Shown one piece after another: positions 6,766 through 12,863 of a stretch of 12,863 bases of DNA. Position 1 is the first letter of the stretch. Every line of letters begins with the position of its first letter. This DNA comes from Lonsdalea britannica (lineage in GTDB: Bacteria; Pseudomonadota; Gammaproteobacteria; Enterobacterales; Enterobacteriaceae), in the NCBI RefSeq assembly GCF_946477055.1, contig NZ_CAMKXG010000086.1:1-12863 (forward strand), given 5' to 3'. A model generated the notes under the pieces. It searched no databases and was not told the DNA's origin. It saw nothing but the letters and a program-made list of their open reading frames with translations. Position numbers and translations under genes: made by a program.

Positions 6766-7641
6766 CTATTCAGCCGATACCGGCACTAAAACGCCCTTGA
6801 CCAACGGGTCATCCGTCTCTTTCAGCCACTGTTGAAGACGCGGGTCGGAAAACGCCTGTTGCAATTTGACGATGGATGCTTCGGCAAGGTACGGTGTGCC
6901 GATCACCAGCTGTGAGGCGAAGGTGGCCGGAGCCGGTGGGAACAAAATCCCCTTCTCACGCGGGATCTTTCCGGCATCAAACTGGGAGACATAGCCGATG
7001 GCGGCATCGACCGAATTCAGCGCGCGCGGCATGGTCAGCAAGTCCAGCTCTTTAAACACGAAGCGTTTGGGGTTGTCCTGAATATCCTTCAGCTTCGCCG
7101 TACGCGGCTCTACCGCCGGATTCAGGCGGATCAGCCCGATGCGTTGCAGCAGCCACAGCGCCTGCCCCTGATTCGCGCCGTCGTTCGGTACGACGATCGT
7201 CGCCTGCTCCGGCAGCGCCTCGACCGACGGGTAGCGATCCGAGTAGATGCCGAACGCCCACTGGAATACCGGCACCGTCGGCGTCAGCTTGAAGCCGTTG
7301 GCGTCCACCACCTGCTTCAACCACCACTGATGCTGATACACCGTGGCCGCATAGACGCCATCCGCCACTGACCGGTCCGCCTGCACCGGATCCTGTAATC
7401 CGACGGCCCTCAGCGTCAAGCCATAGTCGGGGGCGATATGTTCGCCGACGTATTGAATCACCCGCTCCTCCCCCGCCATCGCCGGTTCAAAATGGATGTC
7501 CAGCGTCGAGCCAAATGTCACCGTGTGCTGACGCTGCGAGTGCCAGTACCACGCGCTGGCCGCGGCGGCGATAATCACGATGCCGCCGACCCACCACGGC
7601 CAGCGCCGCTTTTGACGAAGTTCGAACTGCGGTGTACTCAT
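6766..7641 (-). CDS. MetQ/NlpA-like substrate-binding protein with N-terminal membrane anchor
   Basis: A 291-residue NlpA/MetQ-family binding protein, partner of the MetI- and MetN-like genes upstream. Family segments are VYQHQWWLKQ (101-110), FGIYSDRYPSVEALP (130-144), VPNDGANQGQALWLLQRIGLI (151-171), DNPKRFVFKELDLLTMPRALNSVDAAIGYVSQF (189-221) and YLAEASIVKLQQAFSDP (251-267). Unusually it has no lipobox: residues 9-13 are basic and 14-33 hydrophobic, so it is either anchored by an uncleaved helix or cleaved near A-S-A at 28-30. From memory of E. coli MetQ, the ligand-contacting Arg of N-x-G-R-x-L is Gln160 here and the later Asn is Ser219, which argues against methionine as the ligand. Its ATG overlaps the permease stop (ATGA). 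It is the last gene of its unit. Confidence 0.85.
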   Translation of the reverse strand: MSTPQFELRQKRRWPWWVGGIVIIAAAASAWYWHSQRQHTVTFGSTLDIHFEPAMAGEERVIQYVGEHIAPDYGLTLRAVGLQDPVQADRSVADGVYAATVYQHQWWLKQVVDANGFKLTPTVPVFQWAFGIYSDRYPSVEALPEQATIVVPNDGANQGQALWLLQRIGLIRLNPAVEPRTAKLKDIQDNPKRFVFKELDLLTMPRALNSVDAAIGYVSQFDAGKIPREKGILFPPAPATFASQLVIGTPYLAEASIVKLQQAFSDPRLQQWLKETDDPLVKGVLVPVSAE

Positions 7642-8345
7642 ACTGACGGCGCTCCCTGTGAATGACGCAATGCCGCGACCAGCCGGTCACCGGCGAATTG
7701 AATCAGTTGTATTGTGGCGATCAGCACCACAATGGTGGCGATCATGATGTGGTGGTCGAAACGCTGATAGCCGTAGACCACGGCGAGGTAGCCGATACCG
7801 CCCGCGCCGATGGTGCCCGCGATGGCGGAGTATTCGATCATGGAGATCAGATTGAGCGTGACGGCGGAGACGATGGCGGGCAGCGCTTCGCTCAACTGCG
7901 CCGAGACGATAATCTGACCGACGGAGCCGCCGGAGACCAGACCGACCGACGTCACGTCTTCCGGCAGTTCCCGCAGCGCGTTTTCCAGCAGTCGGGCGAA
8001 GAACGGGATACCCGCGATCACCATCGGAACCACCGCCGCCGGGATCCCAATGGTGGTGCCGGTCAGCCAGTAGGTCACCGGGATAATCGCCGCCATCAGC
8101 ACCAGAAACGGCAGGGAACGCCCCATATTCACCAGCCAGTTCAACGTCCGGTTCAGCGCCGGATGAGGAAACAGTCCCCGACGCGAGGTGTTGAACAGCA
8201 CAACGCCGACTACGCCGCCGATGCTCACCACGAACAGCATGACGATGGCGACCATCAGCCAGGTTTCGCCGTAAGCGGGCAGCAGCAGCGTGGGGAGCTC
8301 GCGCCAGGGCGTGTCCTGACTCATAACTGACGTGGATATGGTCAT
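7638..8345 (-). CDS. MetI-like ABC transporter permease
   Basis: A 235-residue inner-membrane permease with about five hydrophobic helices. It shows the family motifs NMGRSLPF (73-80), the EAA loop ENALRELPEDVTSVGLVSGG (121-140) that docks on the ATPase, and AGTIGAGGIGYLAVVYGYQRF (176-196), close to the MetI C-terminal signature. The start at 8345 is chosen because it gives an ATGA overlap with the MetN-like stop and a normal MetI length; the frame extends upstream through the ATPase gene, but that part is meaningless Arg/Gly-rich sequence. It forms the channel of the importer with the neighbouring ATPase and binding protein; the substrate is probably an organosulfur compound given the context. 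Confidence 0.88.
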   Translation of the reverse strand: MTISTSVMSQDTPWRELPTLLLPAYGETWLMVAIVMLFVVSIGGVVGVVLFNTSRRGLFPHPALNRTLNWLVNMGRSLPFLVLMAAIIPVTYWLTGTTIGIPAAVVPMVIAGIPFFARLLENALRELPEDVTSVGLVSGGSVGQIIVSAQLSEALPAIVSAVTLNLISMIEYSAIAGTIGAGGIGYLAVVYGYQRFDHHIMIATIVVLIATIQLIQFAGDRLVAALRHSQGAPSV

Positions 8346-9361
8346 ATCGCCTCCCTCAGCGCCGGAGCCGTCGCGATGACCTCCGCGACAACGCCCTGCG
8401 CGTCGAGCAGCCCGATGAGCTGAGCAGTCGCCAGCCGTTCGCCGTGAAAACGCACCGCAATCTCCAGCCGTCCCGACAGCTGCTGATTCACCCACTCAAC
8501 GTGACCGCCCAGAACGTCGATCTGCAAGGCGAACTGCCTGGAGAGCCGACTGATCCAGTCCGGCGCCACCGTCCTGTTCGCGCTGTAGCTGACCCGCAGC
8601 AACAGGTCGCCGCCTCCGGGCTGCGCCGTCACCGGGAACAGGCGCTCGCCGAGCGACGAGTTCGGCTGCGCCAGCAGATCCCGCACCCGGCCCTGCTGGA
8701 CGATGACCCCGTCGCGGATCTCCGCCACCGCATCGGCAGCCGTGCGCACCACGTCCATTTCATGAGTGATTAATACGATGGCGAGACCGAATTCATCCCG
8801 CAGCTGTTTGAGCAGTTGCAGCACGGCGTCAGTCGCCTCGGGATCGAGACCGGACGTGGCCTCATCCGCCAGCAGCACCGTCGGATTGAGCGCCAGCGCC
8901 CGAGCGATGCCGATACGCTGACGCTGGCCGCCGGAGAGCTGCGCCGGGTAGCTGTCGGCCTTGTGGCTCAACCCGACGCTGTCCAGCAACGTGCCGACGC
9001 GTTTCTGGATGTCGCGCTTCACCACGCCCAGAAACTCCAGCGGCAGCGCGATGTTTTCCCAGGCGGTTTTACGCTGTAGCAGGGCTGACGACTGAAAAAC
9101 CGTACCAATCGCCCGGCGCTCCCGGCGCAATGCCTCGCCGGTCAGCAGTGAGAGATCGTTGCCGTTAACCCGCAGCGTGCCGCGATCCGGCTTTTCCAGC
9201 AGACTGATGCAGCGCGCCAGCGTGGACTTTCCTGCGCCGCTCGGCCCGACGACCGCCGTAATCGTGCTCGCCGGCACCTGCAGCGAGACGTCTTTCAGCA
9301 CTTCCGTTCGACGCCCGTGCTTGCCGTGATAGCCTTTGTACAGGTGTTCGATTTCGATCAT
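8342..9361 (-). CDS. MetN-like ABC transporter ATPase with C-terminal NIL domain
   Basis: A 339-residue ATPase. It contains Walker A GPSGAGKST (39-47), Q-loop Gln90, signature LSGGQRQR (142-149), Walker B VLLADE (162-167) and the H-loop His200. After about residue 245 comes a NIL/ACT-like domain (LLLRVSYSANRTVAPDWISRLS onward), which in E. coli MetN binds methionine and causes feedback inhibition. The presence of this domain suggests that substrate or product regulation is retained. Length and architecture match MetN; the partners are the MetI- and MetQ-like genes immediately downstream. Start and stop overlap both neighbours by 4 nt (ATGA at each), so translation is likely coupled. Since the partner binding protein appears altered at its methionine contacts, I avoid the symbol metN. 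Confidence 0.9.
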   Translation of the reverse strand: MIEIEHLYKGYHGKHGRRTEVLKDVSLQVPASTITAVVGPSGAGKSTLARCISLLEKPDRGTLRVNGNDLSLLTGEALRRERRAIGTVFQSSALLQRKTAWENIALPLEFLGVVKRDIQKRVGTLLDSVGLSHKADSYPAQLSGGQRQRIGIARALALNPTVLLADEATSGLDPEATDAVLQLLKQLRDEFGLAIVLITHEMDVVRTAADAVAEIRDGVIVQQGRVRDLLAQPNSSLGERLFPVTAQPGGGDLLLRVSYSANRTVAPDWISRLSRQFALQIDVLGGHVEWVNQQLSGRLEIAVRFHGERLATAQLIGLLDAQGVVAEVIATAPALREAI

Positions 9362-10764
9362 GACACCCGCTCCCGTACGCGCTTTTCGGATGCGGCGAGA
9401 TCCCGATAGCCCGCCGCCGGGTGCGGCGCGGCCAGCCGCGGTCCCGCGTGGAACAATTTTTCCCGCAGCGTGCCCGCCGAGTAGTCGCGTTTGAAGACAC
9501 CGCGCTTTTGCAACTCGGGGATCAGCAGCTCGACCACATCGGTGAAGGTTTCATGGGTCAGGGCATAGGCGAGATTGAAGCCGTCCACGTCCGTCTCCTC
9601 CACCCAGCTTTGCAGCTCGTCGGCGACGGTTTCCGCACTGCCGACCAGCAGCGGTCCGAAGCCGCCTATGCCGACCCAGTCCGCCAGCCCCTGCACCGTC
9701 CACTGCCGGTTCGGATCGGCGGTCGAAAAGGTTTCCACCGCCGACTGAATAGCGTTGGTGTGCAGGTGTTTGAGCACCTGATCCGGCGGGTATTGACCGA
9801 AGTCGATCCCCGTCCAGCCGGAGATCAGCGCCAGCGCGCCTTCGTAGCTCACCCAGGAGGCGTATTCCCGCCATTTCGCCTGCGCCTCGCGGTCGGTTTC
9901 ACCCACAATCACCGTCTGGAGATTAAAAATCAGTATGCTGCGCGGATCGCGCCCGGCCTCCGCCGCCCGCCGTCGGATATCCGCCACCGTTTTCTTCAGC
10001 AACACCTTGGACGGCGACGCCACGAAGACGCACTCGGCGTGTTCGGCGGCGAACTGTTTGCCGCGGCTTGACGCGCCCGCCTGATAAAGCACCGGCGTCC
10101 GCTGCGGCGACGGTTCGCACAGGTGGATCCCCGGTACGTTGAAGAACTCACCGTGGTGATTGATGGGATGAATTTTGGTCGGGTCGCTGAATATCCGCCG
10201 CTCGCGATCCCGCAGCACCGCACCCTCTTCCCAGCTGCCTTCCAGCAGCTTGTACACCACTTCCAGATATTCGTCGGCGTAGTCATAGCGCGCATCATGA
10301 TCGGTGAGCGCCTTCTGCCCGATATTGCGGGCCCCGCTCTCCAGATACGAGGTGACGATATTCCAGCCGACGCGGCCTTTGGTCAGGTGATCCAGCGTCG
10401 ACAGCCTGCGCGCAAAGGGGTACGGGTGCTCGAACGACAGCGACGCCGTCAGTCCAAACCCCAGATGTTCCGTGACCAGCGCCATCGGCGTCACGAGCGC
10501 CAGCGGATCGTTGACCGGCACCTGCGTCGCCTGACGAAGGGCGGCATCGCTGCTGCCGTGCAGTACGTCATAGACGCCCAGCACATCGGCGATAAACAGG
10601 CCGTCGAATTTGCCACGTTCCAGCAGCCGCGCCAAATCGACCCAGTACTCCAAATCCTTGTATTGCCAGGAGCGATCGCGCGGATGCGCCCACAGGCCCG
10701 GCGACTGATGGCCGACACAGTTCATATCAAACGCATTAAGGCGAATTTCACGTTGCGATGGCAT
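9358..10764 (-). CDS. NtaA/SnaA/DszA-family FMNH2-dependent monooxygenase
   Basis: A 468-residue luciferase-like monooxygenase of the long NtaA/SnaA/DszA/DmoA subfamily. Marks are LNAFDMNCVGHQSPGLWAHP (9-28), WVDLARLLERGKFDGLFIADVLGVYD (41-66), TASLSFEHPYPFARRLSTLDHLTKGRVGWNIVTSY (106-140), the HDARYDYADEYLEV helix (156-169), and YQAGASSRGKQFAAEHAECVFV (227-248). Relatives open or cleave sulfones, dimethyl sulfide, EDTA-like chelators or nitrilotriacetate using FMNH2 and O2, and need a separate flavin reductase, which is not visible here. The ATG at 10764 is chosen for GGAG six bases upstream and because it starts at the conserved N-terminus; an ATG 35 codons earlier gives an unrelated extension. 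Its stop overlaps the MetN-like start. The exact substrate is unknown; sulfur context favours a thioether or sulfone. Confidence 0.88.
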   Translation of the reverse strand: MPSQREIRLNAFDMNCVGHQSPGLWAHPRDRSWQYKDLEYWVDLARLLERGKFDGLFIADVLGVYDVLHGSSDAALRQATQVPVNDPLALVTPMALVTEHLGFGLTASLSFEHPYPFARRLSTLDHLTKGRVGWNIVTSYLESGARNIGQKALTDHDARYDYADEYLEVVYKLLEGSWEEGAVLRDRERRIFSDPTKIHPINHHGEFFNVPGIHLCEPSPQRTPVLYQAGASSRGKQFAAEHAECVFVASPSKVLLKKTVADIRRRAAEAGRDPRSILIFNLQTVIVGETDREAQAKWREYASWVSYEGALALISGWTGIDFGQYPPDQVLKHLHTNAIQSAVETFSTADPNRQWTVQGLADWVGIGGFGPLLVGSAETVADELQSWVEETDVDGFNLAYALTHETFTDVVELLIPELQKRGVFKRDYSAGTLREKLFHAGPRLAAPHPAAGYRDLAASEKRVRERVS

Positions 10765-10788
10765 AGCGATCTCCAGAGAGCTCCCGCA

Positions 10789-10805
10789 GCCGAACGGCGT
10801 TCGGC
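10789..10805. repeat. Perfect 17-base palindrome in the leader of the NtaA/DszA-like gene
   Basis: GCCGAACG-G-CGTTCGGC is a perfect inverted repeat 24 bases upstream of the monooxygenase start, in the only non-overlapping junction of the operon (10765-10850). It can fold into a hairpin with at least 7 pairs in mRNA, or serve as a dimeric protein site. There is no T run on either side, so it is not a standard terminator. Confidence 0.6.
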
Positions 10806-10850
10806 CGGAATCTCGATTGATGATTCGTTGAGTCAGTGAGTCGTAAAGGT

Positions 10851-12260
10851 TCAGGAAGAGACGGGACATCGCGCCGAGGCGGCGGCCGACGTCAGCGTGG
10901 TCATCAGGTGTTTTGCCACGTTTTCGGCGTGCTGAGAGACCTGCGGCAACCCCATCAGTTCGCCGAAACGGCCGCGTGCCGCAGGCCCCACCACCAGCAG
11001 GTGAGCATTGGCCTGACCGTTGACATCCAGCGTTTCCGAGCGTTCGTTGACCAGAATGCCCAGCCCCAACGGATCGGGCTGCAGCACGCCGCGCTGCGAC
11101 AGCGAATGCAATAACGGCTGACTCTCGGTGAGCGACGCATGCGCCGGACCGGTGGTCACAATCAGCTTATCGACCGTCACCGATTCGGTTTCGCCCAGAC
11201 GAGGCTGTAATTGCAGCGTCAGCGTGGTTTCGTCGGCCCCGACGCCGCGCAGTCGCGCCGCCAGCACGCGCAGCTCACCAGACTCACGCCGCGCCGCGAT
11301 CACCTGAGCCACCTGCGGCGCGGTGCGATAACGATGGACATCCCACCAGCTGCGCAGATGTCGCAGGAAGCGCTGCTGCTCTTTCAGCGCCAGCGTCTGC
11401 CACAAGGTCTGCCCGTTAGCGCGGATCTCGTCCATGACCGCCTGCCAGGGGATCCCCTGTTCAGCGGCGGCGGCCACTTCTCGCCGGGCCTGCGCCAGCG
11501 CGCCACGCGCCGTCGTCGGCCAGTCGGACGACAGCGACCAGGGCGGCGGCGGCGCGTCAACGCTCAAATTACTGCGGGACAACAATCCATGCCGCGAGAA
11601 GGCGACGATCGGCCCACGGTGGCCGCGCGTGTGCAGCGAAGCCACCACATCGGCCATCGTGAGCGCCGTCCCCATAATGCCGACGCGCTGAGTCGGTGCC
11701 ACCGTGTCCAACACGCCCGGCAGCCACGGGTTGGCCACCAATGCCGGGTGCGTCTGCCAGGGGCGCAGTCTCTCGGGGAGTGCCGGCGGCGGATGACTGA
11801 CGGCCAGTACCACGACATCGGCGCGTAACGCCAGCCCCGTCGCCGTGGTCACAATGTGATCCTGCAAGCCAATCGCCCGGTCCCATACGTGACGGAGCCG
11901 CACCGGACTGGACTTGGCGACATCGGCAAACACGCCTTCGATGTAACGACCAAAGAGTCCGCGCTGCGGGTAAACGTTGCCATCACGCCATAGCGCGGCG
12001 CTGTCCTCGCGGAATTCGGGCTGCTGCTTCAGCCAGCGTTCAAAGTGGGTTTTGTCTTCGCTGAACAGAGACATCCGCGCGGCGGGGACATTGATGCGAT
12101 GCGCAGGCTCTCGGGTGGAATAGGCGACGCCAAGGCCCAGCCGCTCCCGAGGTTCCACCACGGTGACGCGCAGTGCGCTTTCGACGGTCCGCGCCAGATG
12201 GATCGCCAACGCCGCGCCGCTCACGCCGCCGCCAATAATCACAATATGAGGTTCAGTCAT
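10851..12260 (-). CDS. FAD/NAD(P)-binding oxidoreductase (COG4529-type)
   Basis: A 469-residue soluble flavoprotein. The N-terminal Rossmann motif is IVIIGGGVSGAALAIHLA (6-23) with VTVVEPRERLGLGVAYS ending the second strand. A second dinucleotide-binding motif is RVGIMGTALTMADVVASLHTRGHRGPIVAFSRHGLL (192-227), typical of the FAD-NAD(P)-binding family whose members are poorly characterised. A late segment near 437-457 (GRFGELMGLPQVSQHAENVA) fits the C-terminal FAD-contacting helix. It may hydroxylate or oxidise a substrate itself or supply reduced flavin to the neighbours; neither is shown. AAAGGAG lies seven bases before the ATG, and the gene overlaps the SfnG-like stop by 8 nt. It is followed by 86 bases before the next monooxygenase. 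Confidence 0.82.
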   Translation of the reverse strand: MTEPHIVIIGGGVSGAALAIHLARTVESALRVTVVEPRERLGLGVAYSTREPAHRINVPAARMSLFSEDKTHFERWLKQQPEFREDSAALWRDGNVYPQRGLFGRYIEGVFADVAKSSPVRLRHVWDRAIGLQDHIVTTATGLALRADVVVLAVSHPPPALPERLRPWQTHPALVANPWLPGVLDTVAPTQRVGIMGTALTMADVVASLHTRGHRGPIVAFSRHGLLSRSNLSVDAPPPPWSLSSDWPTTARGALAQARREVAAAAEQGIPWQAVMDEIRANGQTLWQTLALKEQQRFLRHLRSWWDVHRYRTAPQVAQVIAARRESGELRVLAARLRGVGADETTLTLQLQPRLGETESVTVDKLIVTTGPAHASLTESQPLLHSLSQRGVLQPDPLGLGILVNERSETLDVNGQANAHLLVVGPAARGRFGELMGLPQVSQHAENVAKHLMTTLTSAAASARCPVSS

Positions 12261-12863
12261 CGTTCAGCTCCTTTGCCGTTTGTTGCTCCATGTTTCTCAC
12301 CCGCGGTATGATTTCCCGCCCGAAATACTCCACCTCCTCCTGAAAGTGCAGAAAGCCCAGCAGCATCAGGTCCACACCCGCATGTTTGTAGTCGATGATG
12401 CGCTCCGCGATCTGCTGCGGCGTACCGATCAGGTTGGTTTTGAATCCATCGTTGTACTGCACCAGATCGTCCAGCGTGGACTGCGCCCAGTTACCCTCTT
12501 TTTCCGGCGATGCATTACCGGCGTTTTGCACTTCATGATGAAAACCTTTCACCGCCGCCGGATCGGCCTGATCCAAAATCGCCTGTAGCTGCTGGCGCGC
12601 CTCTGTCTCGGTATCGCGCGCAATCACAAAGCCATTGACGCCGATCTTCACCCGGCGCTGATGCGACTGCTCCTTGCGCTGGATGTCCTCCACCTGACGT
12701 CGGATGCCCTCCACGCTGTTGCCGTTGGTGAAGTACCAATCCGACACCTGCGCCGCCATATCGCGCGCCGCCCGTGAACTGCCCCCCTGAAAAATCTCCG
12801 GCAGCGGATCAAGTGGTTTAGGTTTGAAGACGTAATCGCGGAAGCGGTAAAAGTCGCCCGCGA
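12253..12863 (-). CDS. sfnG: SfnG/SsuD-like FMNH2-dependent sulfone/sulfonate monooxygenase (N-terminus outside window)
   Basis: The C-terminal 203 or so residues of a luciferase-like monooxygenase; the frame is open to the window edge at 12863. Visible marks are PEIFQGGSSRAARDMAAQVSDWYFTNG (the flavin-phosphate region shared with SsuD), then the segment GFKTNLIGTPQQIAERIIDYKHAGVDLMLLGFLHFQEEVEYFG, which resembles the C-terminus of dimethylsulfone monooxygenase SfnG rather than E. coli SsuD. SfnG converts dimethylsulfone to methanesulfinate using FMNH2 and O2. About 160 residues including the active-site histidine region are missing, so the choice of SfnG over an alkanesulfonate monooxygenase is moderate. 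It is the most upstream gene of this unit seen here; its promoter lies outside the window. The stop overlaps the FAD protein start by 8 nt. Confidence 0.75.
   Translation of the reverse strand, partial: AGDFYRFRDYVFKPKPLDPLPEIFQGGSSRAARDMAAQVSDWYFTNGNSVEGIRRQVEDIQRKEQSHQRRVKIGVNGFVIARDTETEARQQLQAILDQADPAAVKGFHHEVQNAGNASPEKEGNWAQSTLDDLVQYNDGFKTNLIGTPQQIAERIIDYKHAGVDLMLLGFLHFQEEVEYFGREIIPRVRNMEQQTAKELNDD

Noticed and set aside
7662..8330. Long plus-strand frames opposite real genes (also 4420-4989, 5372-6031, 10123-10839, 11211-11828)
   Set aside because: They are antisense to genes with clear family motifs and have Arg/Gln/His-rich translations typical of the reverse strand of GC-rich coding DNA.
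8346..8495. Fifty-residue N-terminal extension of the MetI-like permease
   Set aside because: It is Arg/Gly-rich out-of-frame sequence of the ATPase gene; the ATGA overlap gives the normal MetI length.
10765..10869. Thirty-five-residue N-terminal extension of the NtaA/DszA-like protein
   Set aside because: No ribosome binding site, no family similarity, and a much better start at 10764 with GGAG upstream.
1..12863. tRNA, rRNA, CRISPR array, insertion sequence or attachment site
   Set aside because: No cloverleaf, spaced repeat array, transposase motif or terminal inverted repeat was seen by eye on either strand.

Overview
This window looks like a gammaproteobacterial chromosome, most likely a GC-rich plant- or soil-associated member of Enterobacterales (Dickeya/Pectobacterium/Brenneria-like). 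That placement is an inference: the substrate-binding protein at 2619-3566 closely resembles the E. coli SsuA I remember, the GC content is high, and intergenic regions are AT-rich. No RNA gene, insertion sequence, CRISPR array or prophage is visible.

Left part (1-1679): a gene-poor leader with a possible terminator of an upstream gene and a cluster of palindromes, then a DUF3313-type lipoprotein (468-1130) and a tiny His/Asp/Arg-rich lipoprotein (1308-1469) that ends in a very strong terminator hairpin. These envelope genes have no evident link to what follows.

Middle and right part (1680-12863): a locus for organic-sulfur scavenging. A Cys-rich IclR-type regulator (minus) diverges from an SsuA-like sulfonate-binding protein (plus) that has no ssuB or ssuC beside it. 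Two minus-strand transcription units follow. The first runs in from the right edge: SfnG/SsuD-like FMNH2 monooxygenase (truncated by the window) > FAD/NAD(P)-binding oxidoreductase > NtaA/SnaA/DszA-type monooxygenase > MetN-like ATPase > MetI-like permease > MetQ-like binding protein. Four of its five junctions are overlaps of 4 or 8 nt. A weak hairpin and a sigma70-type promoter separate it from the second unit: an MFS transporter overlapping by 26 nt a DszC/SfnB-like flavin monooxygenase, which ends in a good intrinsic terminator.

Working model (inference): uptake systems (MetNIQ-like ABC importer, MFS carrier, SsuA with a distant SsuBC) bring in sulfur compounds. Three reduced-flavin monooxygenases of different fold or subfamily oxidise thioether, sulfoxide, sulfone or sulfonate groups and cleave C-S bonds to release sulfite. 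No flavin reductase is visible, so FMNH2 must come from outside the window or from an unproven activity of the FAD/NAD(P) protein. The most specific novelty is that the MetQ-like protein has lost the usual lipobox and appears to have replaced two residues used to grip the amino-acid part of methionine, which suggests a different ligand.
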